Part shown: positions 30,612 through 40,906 of the stretch, in pieces
How positions within the stretch are numbered: the first letter of the stretch is position 1
Layout: each line of letters starts with the position of its first letter
NCBI GenBank assembly: GCA_028641055.1
Contig: CM054062.1
Span: forward strand, 276,169,710 to 276,233,709
Source of the DNA: Alopecurus myosuroides
Lineage: Eukaryota > Streptophyta > Magnoliopsida > Poales > Poaceae
Reading direction: 5' to 3'
DNA: 64,000 bases
Translations under genes and position numbers: made by a program
The notes under the pieces: model-generated
Seen by the model: only the letters and a program-made list of their open reading frames with translations
Databases searched by the model: none
What the model was told of the DNA's origin: nothing

Positions 30612-33600
30612 TCAAGAGAAGTTAGACGCATCGATCACATTTAGTTCATTCCTCAAACCCCGAAATCTTGGTTCATCAAGGGCCTTCGTGAAGATATCCG
30701 CGAGTTGATCCTTGGTCGCAACATAGGAGAGGTCAATATCACCCTTCTCAACATGATCCCGAATGAAGTGATGCCGTATCTCAATGTGCTTCGTCTTGGA
30801 GTGAAGAACGGGATTGTAGGCGATCTTGATGGCACTCTCATTGTCGCACAAGAGAGGAACGTTGTCGAAGATGATGCCATAATCTCTCAATGTTTGCCTC
30901 ATCCAAAGTAATTGAGCACAACAACTAGCCGCGGAGATGTATTCGGCCTCAGTGGTAGAGAGAGCAATGCAGTTTTGTTTCTTGGACGACCAACATACCA
31001 ATGAGCGGCCAAGAAATTGACAACTTCCGGATGTAGATTTCCTATCCGTCTTCTCTCCCGCATAGTCCGCATCCGAATACCCAATGAGCTGAAAGCTTGA
31101 ACCCTTGGGATACCAAAGACCAAAGTTTGGGGTATGAACTAAATATCGAAAGATACGCTTAACCGCTTCAAGATGACTTTGTCTTGGGGAGGCTTGAAAC
31201 CTTGCACATTTACCAACGCTATACATAATATCGGGTCTAGATGCACAAAGGTAGAGCAAAGAGCCAATCATGGAGCGGTATACCTTTTGATCTACCTCTT
31301 TACCATTCGGATCGGGTTTCAAATCAACCGTCGTGGACATGGGAGTCTTCATAGGTTTAGCATCATGCATATTGAATCGCTTGAGCATATCTTGAGTATA
31401 CTTGGCTTGCTTGATGAATGTGCCTTCGGGGTGTTGCTTGATCTCAAAGCCAAGAAAATACTCCAATTCTCCCATCATAGACATCTCGAACTTGTCCGTC
31501 ATAAGCTTGCAAAACTCATCATTGAAAGCAACGTTAGTGGAACCAAAGATGATATCATCCACATAGAGTTGGCATATGAACAAGTCACCTCCGACCTTTT
31601 TGGTGAAAAGGGTGGGATCGATTAAACCAACATTGAACCCACGATCTACCAAAAACTCTTTAAGGTGCTCGTACCACGCACGTGGAGCTTGTTTAAGCCC
31701 ATATAGCGCCTTATCGAGTTTGTAGACATGATCGGGGTGGTTGGGATCTTCGAAACCCGGAGGTTGCTTGACATAAACCAACTCATGGATGGGACCATTC
31801 AAAAACGCACTTTTAACATCCATTTGTTGCAATTTGAAGTTATGATGAGATGCATATGCAAGTAAGATGCGAATAGATTCAAGACGAGCAACGGGAGCGA
31901 ATGTTTCACCGAAATCGACACCTTCGACTTGAGAGAAGCCTTGAGCAACCAATCTAGCCTTGTTGTGAATGACGATGCCGTCCTTGTCTTGTTTGTTCTT
32001 GAAGATCCACTTAGTGCCGATGACGTTCTTGCAATCTTTGGGCCTTGGTACCAATTTCCACACTTTGTTGCGCTCGAAATTGTTGAGTTCATCGTGCATA
32101 GCTTCAAGCCAATCTTGATCTTCAAGAGCTTCATAGACCTTCTTTGGCTCAATGTGCGAGACAAATGCATGTGCTTTGCTAAAGTCCGCTAGTTGCCTCC
32201 TTGTGACGACCCTTCCACGAACTTGTCCAAGAATCATATCCTCCGTATGGCCGGCACGAGCAAGATTATCGAGCCTTCTCTTTGCTCTACGAGCTAGCAT
32301 CTCCTCCAAAGTTTCCTTGGATAGGACTTGATCATCACCTTCATCATCGGAGACATGTCCACCTTGGTCTTGATCATTGATGGGAGGTGGATCCCTAATG
32401 TGATGAGTTGCATCATCACCATTTGTATCTTGTTCTTCATTATGAGCTTGGCCTTCATCATGAGCTTGGCCTTGATTGTTTGCTTGGCCTAGTGGTGAGG
32501 CATGAGGGCTTGGTGCATCTTGTTGGGTAGCAAGGTTATCAATGGATGTAGTCAATGGCTCCACTTGAGTAGAGCATAGTCCTTCTCCCTCCGTCATCCG
32601 GTTTTCCTCAATGGGGATTATTTCACCAATCCCCATTCTTCTTATGACGATGGGAGGAATTGCATCTCCTACAATACCATGATCTATACGGCCCCCTTGG
32701 GACCCATTATCCTCATCGAACACCACGTCTATAGCTTCTTCAACTTGTCCGGTGGATTTGTTGTAGACTCTATAGGCGTGAGAGTTTGTGGCATAACCAA
32801 CAAAGATACCCTCATAGGATTTAGTCTCGAACTTTGACAAGCGTTTCCCTCTTTTGCGAATGAAGCATTTGCATCCAAAGACCTTGAAGTATGAAACGTC
32901 CGGCTTCTTGCCCGTGAGAATCTCATAGGGGGTCTTGTTCAAAATCTTGCGGAGATATAATCGGTTGCTAGCATGACAAGCGGTGGAGACGGCCTCGGCC
33001 CAAAAGTTGTAAGGAGAAGAGAACTCCGCCATCATGGTACGAGCCGCATCCATAAGAGTCCGATTCTTTCTCTCCGCCACACCATTTTGTTGAGGAGTGT
33101 AGGGAGTGGAATATTGATGAGCAATGCCTTCCTCACTAAGAAATCCCTCAACGGTGTAGTTCTTGAACTCGGATCCATTATCACTCCGGATAGCCATGAT
33201 GCTTGTATTATGTTGTCTTTCCACCAAAGTGATGAACTCGATGACCCGCTTTTGAGTCTCACTCTTTCTCTTGAAGAAGTACACCCAACAATATCGTGAG
33301 TAATCATCCACAATCACCAAGCAATACTTTTTGCCTCCAAGACTATCATATGATAGAGGACCAAAGAGGTCCAAGTGAATGAGCTCGAGGATTCTTGATG
33401 TAGTGATGTTCGTCTTGGTGGGATGTGCTTCTCCATGTTGCTTTCCTAGGACGCAAGAGCTACACACACGATCTTTGGCAAACTTAGCATTTGTTAGTCC
33501 TAGAACGTGATTGCCACTTTGAAGGTCATGCAACGTCCTCATATTGGTGTGGGCTAACCGGCGATGCCATAGCCAACCCACATCAACTTTAGCCATTAGG

Positions 33601-33962
33601 CATGTCGCGGCACACGTGTCTCCTTTGGAGAAGTCCACTACATACATGCCGTTCTCGACATGCCCAACAAAGGCTACTTTAAGAGTCGTTTCCCAAGTGA
33701 CAATCACATTCTCCTTATTAAAGAAAGAGGTAAAACCACTTTTAGCAAGTTGAAGAACCGAGATGAGATTGTAGCCAAGGGACTCAACAAGAAGAACATT
33801 CTCAATTGACAAGTCATTTGAGATTGCTACCTTGCCTCGTCCCAATACCTTTAGTTCGGAGTTGTCACCAATAGTGACGCAATTGAGATGAGGTAATGGA
33901 GGATGAATGTCACTCATTGCGTCATTGCTTCCGGTCATATGTTGGGATGCACCACTATCCAC
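30612..33962 (-). CDS. Copia B pol (protease, integrase, RT, RNase H)
   Basis: An uninterrupted frame of 1116 residues. It begins at the retropepsin site ([11 protein letters not shown]); the same frame is open somewhat further upstream to about 33995. The GAG-pre-integrase region ([13 protein letters not shown]) is at about residue 130. The integrase D, D, E follow in [15 protein letters not shown] and VAERKNRT. Reverse transcriptase has LVAQGFSQ, the KQAPRAWYE motif and catalytic YVDD at about 797. RNase H ([18 protein letters not shown], then STTEAEY) starts at about 964. Every catalytic motif I checked is present, so this is potentially active enzyme. Confidence 0.93.
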   Translation of the reverse strand: MDSGASQHMTGSNDAMSDIHPPLPHLNCVTIGDNSELKVLGRGKVAISNDLSIENVLLVESLGYNLISVLQLAKSGFTSFFNKENVIVTWETTLKVAFVGHVENGMYVVDFSKGDTCAATCLMAKVDVGWLWHRRLAHTNMRTLHDLQSGNHVLGLTNAKFAKDRVCSSCVLGKQHGEAHPTKTNITTSRILELIHLDLFGPLSYDSLGGKKYCLVIVDDYSRYCWVYFFKRKSETQKRVIEFITLVERQHNTSIMAIRSDNGSEFKNYTVEGFLSEEGIAHQYSTPYTPQQNGVAERKNRTLMDAARTMMAEFSSPYNFWAEAVSTACHASNRLYLRKILNKTPYEILTGKKPDVSYFKVFGCKCFIRKRGKRLSKFETKSYEGIFVGYATNSHAYRVYNKSTGQVEEAIDVVFDEDNGSQGGRIDHGIVGDAIPPIVIRRMGIGEIIPIEENRMTEGEGLCSTQVEPLTTSIDNLATQQDAPSPHASPLGQANNQGQAHDEGQAHNEEQDTNGDDATHHIRDPPPINDQDQGGHVSDDEGDDQVLSKETLEEMLARRAKRRLDNLARAGHTEDMILGQVRGRVVTRRQLADFSKAHAFVSHIEPKKVYEALEDQDWLEAMHDELNNFERNKVWKLVPRPKDCKNVIGTKWIFKNKQDKDGIVIHNKARLVAQGFSQVEGVDFGETFAPVARLESIRILLAYASHHNFKLQQMDVKSAFLNGPIHELVYVKQPPGFEDPNHPDHVYKLDKALYGLKQAPRAWYEHLKEFLVDRGFNVGLIDPTLFTKKVGGDLFICQLYVDDIIFGSTNVAFNDEFCKLMTDKFEMSMMGELEYFLGFEIKQHPEGTFIKQAKYTQDMLKRFNMHDAKPMKTPMSTTVDLKPDPNGKEVDQKVYRSMIGSLLYLCASRPDIMYSVGKCARFQASPRQSHLEAVKRIFRYLVHTPNFGLWYPKGSSFQLIGYSDADYAGEKTDRKSTSGSCQFLGRSLVCWSSKKQNCIALSTTEAEYISAASCCAQLLWMRQTLRDYGIIFDNVPLLCDNESAIKIAYNPVLHSKTKHIEIRHHFIRDHVEKGDIDLSYVATKDQLADIFTKALDEPRFRGLRNELNVIDASNFS

Positions 33963-34002
33963 CGTCCATTTGCTCGAACCGGAAGCACTTCCCTACAATA
34001 GA

Positions 34003-34557
34003 TTAGTTGCTTGATTTAGGGACCCATCTTTGAATGGGTCCTCTCATGTTAGTGACAAGGGTCTTAGGAACCCAAATACTCCAATGATAATCATCACCAT
34101 AAGAAGTACCAACATATTTAGCATATACATGACCATCTCTAGATTTCATAAGAACATAAGATGGATTATATTTCCCGGCAAAGTTATTGTGAGTGGTGCT
34201 CCCCCTAGAGGTCTCACCACCCACAATGGTGTTGGTCTCCTTCCCTTTGGTCACCTCTCGCTCTTTCACAAATCTTACTTCTTGTGAGGAGGAGGTGACT
34301 CTCTTCTTGTTCTTCTTCTTGTACTTCTTCTTTGACTTGGCAATATAGCCAAGTCCCTCCTTTCCATTGTTGGCATGATGAGAAGCAATCTCATGGGAAC
34401 TCTTCTCATTTCCTACAAGATTAGTTGTACCACAAGCATTGCTAGACAAGACATTCAAGCTAGAAAGTGAAGTGGATACAACTTGCTTGTTTGATTGTTG
34501 AGCTAGAAGATTGTCACGAGATTTGGTTAACTTGTCATGAATTTCCTTAAGAGACAT
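34003..34557 (-). CDS. Copia B gag C-terminal segment
   Basis: The 184-residue frame is in the same phase as the main gag (34702-36633) and is separated from it only by one TAA at 34702-34704. It ends at a stop after WVPKSSN, the same place as in Copia A (5629). The pol frame begins in another phase a few codons later, after TTGTAGG. Lys-rich and Asn/Tyr-rich stretches link nucleocapsid to protease. Confidence 0.75.
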   Translation of the reverse strand: MSLKEIHDKLTKSRDNLLAQQSNKQVVSTSLSSLNVLSSNACGTTNLVGNEKSSHEIASHHANNGKEGLGYIAKSKKKYKKKNKKRVTSSSQEVRFVKEREVTKGKETNTIVGGETSRGSTTHNNFAGKYNPSYVLMKSRDGHVYAKYVGTSYGDDYHWSIWVPKTLVTNMRGPIQRWVPKSSN

Positions 34558-34701
34558 GAACTCTTTTTCAAGTTTTTCATAACGAGTACCAAGTTCCTCG
34601 TGAGCAATTCCTAGCTTTAATTCTTCATGCTCAAGAGTTTTAATTAAGGCAAGAGATTGTGCATTTTCCTTCCTAAGCTTAGAGACACTTATGGCAAAGT
34701 T

Positions 34702-36633
34702 TTATTCAAGACAAGACAATTTCTCCTCAAGTGAGGCACGAATGGAACGCTCATTATCAAGAGCTTTTTCAAGCTCTTGCTCATTGCAAGTGTGACCTCC
34801 ATGGCTTTCTAAGGTCATGATGATCTCCTCCTTTTCATCAACAAGAGAGTTAGCCTCATCAAGTTGCCTCAAAAGGGAGTTCACCTTTTCCTTAGTCTCA
34901 CCCTTAAGGCTAGATAGCCATAAGCTTAACTCATTAGACTCACTATCCTCCTCACAAGCATTTTCAACACAATCCAATAACGAAGGAGGGTTAGTGACAA
35001 TGGTCTTAGAGTTGGGAGAGCATACCGAAGTGGCTTTTGCCATAAGACATGTAGGTCGGGTATCCACATTCCCATTGGGGGATTCGAATAGAGAGATCGA
35101 AGGTGATGATGCGGTGGCCTTGGCGATGTGAGCAACTCCAACCACCTCATCTTCTCCTTCATCTCCGGAGATGTAAGTCTCAAGAACCGCCCCTTCTTGT
35201 ACGTAGAGAGCTCTTGGAACCTTCCTTGCAAAGTTCTTGTTTTGAGGAGGCTTGGTCTTGTTCTTGCGAATGAGCTTGCCTTCGTTTTCTTCTCTTGGCT
35301 CAAAGAGGCACTCCTTCACGAAGTGGTTAGCGCTACCACAATTATAGCATGTTCTTGGTCGCTCCCCCTTCTTCTTGTAGTTCTTGTTTCGTGGAGGCCT
35401 TGGAGATCCGGTCTTGTGAGCTTCCCATCTCTTCCAATATCCATGCATAGCAAGGGCAATGCACTTGTGAGCTCCTGTGTAAGTATCTTCATAGTCTTCC
35501 TCATCATCATCATCTTCTTCACTTTCATCAACTCGAGCCATTGCTTTTGACTTTAATGCAAGGTTGGGAGACTTTCCCATCCCTCTAGAGCGAGCTAGAG
35601 CATCATCCGCACTCTTGTGAGAGAGAGAGATTGCGATGAACTCACTAAGAACACCTATGGAGTTGAGAGTATTGTAGTACGCTCTTGTCCGGATACTAGT
35701 GGCGAGATTCTTCTCGAAGGGTGTGATAGCCTTGACAAACTTCCTCTTTATCCATTCATCCGTGATCTCTTCCTTGCCAAAGTCTCTCAGTTGATTGGCG
35801 AGAGTGACAACTCGTCTATAGAGCTCTTCAGGAGTCTCATCCTCTTGCATAACAAAGTTCTCGGAGTTGTCAATGGCCACATCATACTTGGAGGACTGAA
35901 TACTAGCATTTCCTTGAAACAAGGTATCAAGTTTGTCCCAAGCTTCCTTGGCGGTCTTGCAACCGCGAATGTGAGTGAGATGCTCCCTTGGGAGAGCCTT
36001 CTGGATAATAACAAGAGCAGTTTTGTTGAGTTGAGATTCAACATCCTCCCTTGGAGTCAAGTTGCTTGGATCATGAGGATGAAACCCATGGATCACGCTT
36101 CTCCACAATGCCGTACACGATCCTGAAATGTGAGATTCCATTTCAAACTTCCAAGAGGAAAATTCGTTAGTGTTAAGGATGGGTGGAACTCCAACATTAA
36201 GGATGTGTGGCATGGAAACGATTGGGTGGATGGAATCATAGTTTTGCGGTGGTGGAACTTTTGAATTGGACCCCGAACCATTAGCCGTTTGAGACTTGGA
36301 GCCACCGTCACTCTCCTTAGCTTTGGCTTTAGCCTTTTGTGCGGCTTTAGCCTTAGCTTTGGCAATGTTTTCTTCGATTTCGGAAATGTCCGGATTTGTT
36401 TCCTCATCCGAACTATCCTCGTCGGTGACATGAGGAGAGTGGGACGGCTCCTTGGTTCTACCCATCATGTTCTCCAACATCTTCTTGATGGAGGAGACCT
36501 CCGAGCCCACACTAGAGCTAACCTTCGACAATTGGGTTTGTATGGTACAAACCGTTGTCTCAAGGTTGGCTATAGTGTCGGCCATTTTGGAGAGCTCCTC
36601 CTTAGAAGTTTCGGGAACATCCCCGTTGACCAT
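34702..36633 (-). CDS. Copia B gag (capsid/nucleocapsid)
   Basis: The start at 36633 (MVNGDVPETSKEE) lies close to the primer site. The 643-residue frame has an N-terminal coiled coil (MADTIANLETTVCTIQTQLS), the Copia gag core (FSSWKFEMESHISGSC, IQKALPREHLTHI, EDETPEELYRRV), a CCHC knuckle CYNCGSANHFVKEC at about residue 429, and a long C-terminal coiled coil. It ends at a TAA (34702-34704). The frame beyond is open with recognisable gag sequence, so the stop looks like a single mutation and not the natural end. Confidence 0.85.
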   Translation of the reverse strand: MVNGDVPETSKEELSKMADTIANLETTVCTIQTQLSKVSSSVGSEVSSIKKMLENMMGRTKEPSHSPHVTDEDSSDEETNPDISEIEENIAKAKAKAAQKAKAKAKESDGGSKSQTANGSGSNSKVPPPQNYDSIHPIVSMPHILNVGVPPILNTNEFSSWKFEMESHISGSCTALWRSVIHGFHPHDPSNLTPREDVESQLNKTALVIIQKALPREHLTHIRGCKTAKEAWDKLDTLFQGNASIQSSKYDVAIDNSENFVMQEDETPEELYRRVVTLANQLRDFGKEEITDEWIKRKFVKAITPFEKNLATSIRTRAYYNTLNSIGVLSEFIAISLSHKSADDALARSRGMGKSPNLALKSKAMARVDESEEDDDDEEDYEDTYTGAHKCIALAMHGYWKRWEAHKTGSPRPPRNKNYKKKGERPRTCYNCGSANHFVKECLFEPREENEGKLIRKNKTKPPQNKNFARKVPRALYVQEGAVLETYISGDEGEDEVVGVAHIAKATASSPSISLFESPNGNVDTRPTCLMAKATSVCSPNSKTIVTNPPSLLDCVENACEEDSESNELSLWLSSLKGETKEKVNSLLRQLDEANSLVDEKEEIIMTLESHGGHTCNEQELEKALDNERSIRASLEEKLSCLE

Positions 36634-36671
36634 GATTACTCTTAGGCGGTTAAGCCCGATAAAAGAGCCGA

Positions 36672-36684
36672 GGCTCTGATACCA
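36672..36684 (-). promoter_or_regulatory. Copia B primer-binding site (initiator tRNA-Met type)
   Basis: The minus strand reads TGGTATCAGAGCC two bases inside the 5' LTR edge at 36687. It is identical to the Copia A site. Confidence 0.92.
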
Positions 36685-36686
36685 AT

Positions 36687-38407
36687 TGAAAGTGCAATAT
36701 GGTCAACTAGAGGGGGGGTGAATAGGTGACCTACAAATTTTACTTCTTTTTCACTTTTAATGGGGCTTTTAAGAAAGTAAATGCTTGATTACCTAAATGT
36801 GCAACTAAGTGAGAACCCTAGGTGATAAGAAGCAAGTAGCAGCGGAAATAAAGGAACGGTACAAGATAACAACAAGTGAAAGCACGGAGACAAGGATATG
36901 TTTCCCGTAGTTCCTTCTTAAAAGAAGTACGTCTACGTTGGAGAGGTGGGGAGCCACCTAGGCGCTCCTCAATAGCACGGATGTGCACACCTTGTTCTCC
37001 TTGAGCTTCTCCGGTGAGGGAGATTCTCGTTTCCACTATGAGGTCGATTTGAAGGCGTTGACCAAACCTTTACAATGGGTTGAGGCTACTCCACAAGTGA
37101 GATGGAGTCTCTCAACAATCGAAGCTTCTTGCTACAAGGTGGAAGCTACAAGCACTAGGGTTTCCCTTGGATGACAAAGCAACCAAGAAATTACAAGATC
37201 CCAAGAGTTGTGGTGTGGGTACACACGTTTTGGCTTGGTGGAAAGGTAGATCTAGTCCTCCTCCATGAGATCCTTGAAGGGCATCGAGTTTGGTTGGAGG
37301 AGGAGGGAGATCGGGGCGATTTGAGCTCTACAACAATGGAGGAGAGAGAGGAATGGACGAGCTACCTATCTAGAGGAAGAAGACAGCTATTTATAGGCTC
37401 CTCCAAATTCTGACCGTTGTAGTCCTGCGGGACCGGAAATTTCCGGCCTAAAGACCGGAATATTCCGGCGTAAGTTGGCCGGATAATTGAAATATCCGGG
37501 GGGCGGATAATTGAAATATCCGGGGGCGGAATTTTCCGCCCCAATACTCCGCCCCCATCTCTGTGCGCAGGCACCAACACGTTGATGAAAAACTTCTAAG
37601 GACCAAGGGCCGGATTTTTGCTGCGGAAATTTCCGGGGCAAATTTCCGCCCTACCTTCTGTGCGCGGGCATCAACTTATGATGGAAAAATGGCTAAGGAC
37701 TTTGATTCCTGGAATATTGAAATATCCGGGGGGCGGATAATTGAAATGTCCGGGCCCGGAAATTTCCGGACTGAATTTCCGCCCCCATCTCTGTGCGCGG
37801 GCAACGTGAAGAAGACCAAATTCTGCTAAGTCCTTGAAGGCCGGATTTTTGGCCCGGAAATTTCCGGGGCAAATTTCCGCCCTGGCTTCTGTGCGCGGGC
37901 AGACAAACACTTAGTCGTTTTCGTGGAAGCCAGAAGGGAGGCCGGAAAATTCCGGTGAGATGGCCGGATAATCCGCCCCATAGGTCCCGGAATTTCCGCC
38001 CTTTATACTGAAAAATCCGGTGGCTGAATTTCCACAATAGAGAGCTTCTCTTTGAACTTTTGACAAGGATATACAGATGATCATCTAGAACAATAGCTGC
38101 ACAGACTGAACCACATTGTTAGATAGGAGATATCCGTGTTATCATCATCACCAAAATCATTAGAGGGATCATGAGCTTTCAATCTCCCCCTTTTTGGTGA
38201 ATGATGACAACACGGGTATTTGCAGGGAATACAACTAACAATGCAGGATATAAAAACATCACAGATAGCATATATAGGAGACATGCCTCCCAATAATAAT
38301 AGTTCAACATAAATGACGAGTACGGTATAACGAAGTTCGAAAAAGACGCACGAAAAACGGAAAGGGCAACAAGGAACAAAAGAGAAACCCTCCCAAGCAA
38401 ATCCCCA
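36687..38407 (-). repeat. 5' LTR of Copia B
   Basis: It is 1721 bp, with TATA box at 37386-37395 (minus TATAAATAGC) and the palindrome array at 37427-38025. It is nearly identical to the 3' LTR, with the same termini. In element orientation, the promoter would transcribe leftward through gag and pol. Confidence 0.93.
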
Positions 38408-39203
38408 AGGGATCGCGACGGCGGACCGCCCCCGATGCCGGCTCCAACCAAGGCCGGAGAAAGCTTTCACCCGATCTCCACCACCCGACCACCACCTCCG
38501 CGCGCCCGAGCCACGGCAGCAGCACGTCGACCTCGGGCCACCCGCGGCCGCCAAACTCCGGGGCCGCCGCCCCGGCCTCCTCCAGCCCGACCAAGCCCAC
38601 TGCCACCCGGAGGCGCTGAACACCTCCCGCTGCAGCCCCACACGGGCAACCACACCGGTCGCCACCATGGATCCGCTGCCTGGCAGCATCTCCCCCGCCC
38701 AGCACAAACATGCTCGAGCAACAAGCCGCAGCACCCCTCCATCGCTGTCCGCGCCACCCCCGCGCCGGCGCAGCAGCGTCCAGCACCGGCCGCACGCTGA
38801 GGACGGCCGCCACCAGGGCCCGACGGGCCCAGATCGGGCCCGCCAAACCCACCTCCCGCCAGCCCCAAGAGAGGAGCCAGCCGCGCGCCGATGACCCTCC
38901 ACCTCGCGCCACCGCGACCGGCAGAGCGCGCCGCGCCGTCGCCACCTTCCCGGGGCCGCCGCCCCGGCCTGCGGACTCCACTACGACGGGGCGCAGCCAG
39001 AGGACCCCGCCCACCCGATTTTGAGGGACGAGGGCCGCCGCCACCGCGGCGAGGGCCAGCGGCAGCGGCGGATGGGAAGCGCGCGGGGAGGACGGCCGGC
39101 CGGCGGCGCTAGGGTTGACGCCCCCGGGTCGCCAGGGAGACGACACGGGCGCCCTTCGTTGGTGTCCTAGTAGGTTTCTATGACATTGAAATTTATCCCG
39201 TTT
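38408..39203 (-). mobile_element. Poly(A) retroposon 2, 5' part
   Basis: A GC-rich continuation beyond Copia B. In element orientation the 5' end is AAACGGGATAAATTTC at 39203, then TCAACCCTAGCGCCGCC at about 39100-39116. Long open frames in several phases (for example 38304-39146 minus) are Ala/Gly/Arg-rich and show no domain. The flanking duplication GTTGTATAACTATAC is at 39204-39218. The inner edge shares GCTTTCRCCCG with the inner edge of the 3' part, so some sequence may have been lost or duplicated when Copia B inserted. Confidence 0.65.
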
Positions 39204-39596
39204 GTTGTATAACTATACATATAGGTATCATAAAATCTTAAAAATACATATTGCAGGTGTAGTTTTTTCTTATATTTTTGTGGATTTCAGGTATAGTAGT
39301 CCCTGTATTATCAATATGTTTAAACTTCACATAAGCATAAATGAAATATTTTTGGATCTTTACGGTGATTTATGACTTCCCAAGATGACGACATGTTCAT
39401 CTACTTCGAATCCAAAGAACAAGCAGAACATCTCCAACACATTCTAACGAATCTTCGTGAACACTGCTTGCCACCGGCCATCCAGAATACTAGACGGGCA
39501 AGCGCGCTTTACCGCGCGACGCTTACAATTCGTTTGGGCATTGCATGGTCCGTCGTAAAACATATGCTAAATCGATACGAGGAGATCTTTTTTTCA

Positions 39597-40295
39597 CTAC
39601 CATCCACCGAGGTTTCTTTGGATCCTCTGCACATCCTGCCCGGTGATCCTGAACGTCTTCTTGACGACCTCCTCCGGCAGCGGCGGCTCCGTCCGGAACG
39701 CGGAGAAGGGCACGAGCTGCGCGCCGGGGTTCTGGCTGTTGAGCCCGGACAGGATGACGGCCGGCGCGGACGTGTCGAGGTTGCGCATGAAGTGCACCAT
39801 CCCCTGCGGGAACACGAACGCCTCGCCGGCGCGCAGCAGCTGCGTGTACAGCCGGTACGACGTGTCGGCGAACCCCACCAGCACGCTGCCGCCGAGCACG
39901 AGCGCCACCTCCGACGCGCGCGGGTGGGTGTGCAGCGGCACCATGCCGCCGGGGGCCAGGTCGATGCGCGCCATGGCGAGCCCCTGCGCGTTGGCGCCCG
40001 GCAGGGACGTGGCCGGGTTGGTGAGCGTCACGTTGAACCCGAAGAGCGTGGCGGATGGGTCCGTGGACCGGGACAGCGCCGAGGTGGCGAAGTGGTCGGC
40101 GCGCGCCGTCGCCGGGTCGATGCACGGCAGGCCGTTGAAGTGGAACGCGGCAGCGGACGTCGTCGTCGTGTCGGCGACGCAGTAGTCGAAGAGCAGGTCC
40201 GGGTCGGCTTTGCAGACGATGGAGAATGATAAGATCATGATGAGAGAAAAGATGGCTCGAGGTATGAGAATGGCATGGTCGGTGGTACTGCTCAT
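39597..40295 (-). CDS. Germin-like protein (secreted cupin)
   Basis: A single-exon frame of 232 residues, the usual germin-like length. The start at 40295 gives a hydrophobic signal peptide (core about residues 9-27, cleavage likely after CKA at 30), so the product is expected in the apoplast or cell wall. Cysteines 39 and 58 (box 1, FDYCVAD...GLPC) should form the family's disulfide. Box 2 HTHPRASE supplies metal ligands H122, H124 and E129, and box 3 GMVHFMRN supplies H168. A potential N-glycosylation site is NVT at 88-90. Germins are hexameric manganese cupins with oxalate oxidase or superoxide dismutase activity; germin-like proteins usually lack the former. The exact activity cannot be told from sequence. 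It lies 0.6 kb from the TTLL12 gene on the same strand, and has a truncated duplicate at 23288-23576. Confidence 0.93.
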   Translation of the reverse strand: MSSTTDHAILIPRAIFSLIMILSFSIVCKADPDLLFDYCVADTTTTSAAAFHFNGLPCIDPATARADHFATSALSRSTDPSATLFGFNVTLTNPATSLPGANAQGLAMARIDLAPGGMVPLHTHPRASEVALVLGGSVLVGFADTSYRLYTQLLRAGEAFVFPQGMVHFMRNLDTSAPAVILSGLNSQNPGAQLVPFSAFRTEPPLPEEVVKKTFRITGQDVQRIQRNLGGW

Positions 40296-40906
40296 GGCTA
40301 CTCCTCGAGTTCGCTCTTGATTTGGGGCTGACGGTAAACTGGTGAAGCTGATCTTCCTGTACGTATGTTAAGTGATCAGTATTCAGCAGCCATGGTTGAT
40401 GTGCATATGTAGCTGTTCTCAAACGATGCTTTCAAGTTACTGTGGGTGTGAGACTGTGAGTAGCCGCAAGGCTAAGGGCCATACGTTGCCTTGCCTTCGA
40501 ACACGAGGAACATACTCTTGACCTTTGAGGGAGGCTTTTCTTTTCAAGACACTTCTTGAAAAACTTTTGTTACAGCTTGCCGAAACTCATTGGCTCAGAC
40601 TTGCTTTCCAAAATTTACAGCCCGTTCATGAATGTCTTGCAATCCTTTCAGAACCTGCAAACTTTCTAAAACTGCAGATAACCCATAGCGATACCATCGC
40701 AATGGTATAGCGTTGCATAATTGAACAGGTACAATTGTATAGTTCAAGCCACATACGCAAACTCCATATGAAGCTTAATCCGCAATATCATACCGAGTAT
40801 CACAGTCCATGATGTGAAAACATACAACAGCTCTTGGTTATCACAACTCTCCCCTTGTACATACCACGGTGCAAGAACAATGGTGTTACAACAGACTTCG
40901 ACATGA
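40296..40906 (-). promoter_or_regulatory. Intergenic region: germin-like promoter and TTLL12 3' end
   Basis: About 610 bp separate the germin-like start from the TTLL12 stop, which lies upstream on the same strand. It must contain the TTLL12 3' untranslated region and the germin-like promoter. I see no convincing TATA box close to the germin-like start and no further gene. Confidence 0.45.

Larger units (their letters stand above)
26091..38407 (-). mobile_element. Copia B: complete SIRE/Maximus-type Copia element with third gene
   Basis: The element is 12.3 kb, with LTRs of 1722 and 1721 bp (26091-27812 and 36687-38407). It has an initiator-Met primer site, gag, pol (protease, integrase, RT, RNase H), and a third gene between pol and the 3' LTR. 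The LTRs differ at roughly half a dozen bases plus one G-run change. Termini on the minus strand are TGGGGATTTGC...CACTTTCA. The 5-bp flanks (ACCGC and AGGGA) do not match, so no target duplication is seen. The polypurine tract AAAGGGGGAGAAG lies on the minus strand near 27826-27838. Confidence 0.93.

Noticed and set aside
38304..39146. 280-codon minus-strand frame as a host gene
   Set aside because: It spans the junction between retroposon 2 and the Copia B LTR and is low-complexity Ala/Gly/Arg.
39372..40229. 285-codon plus-strand frame over the germin-like gene
   Set aside because: It is the antisense of a GC-rich coding sequence and has no domain; the minus-strand frame has all germin motifs.
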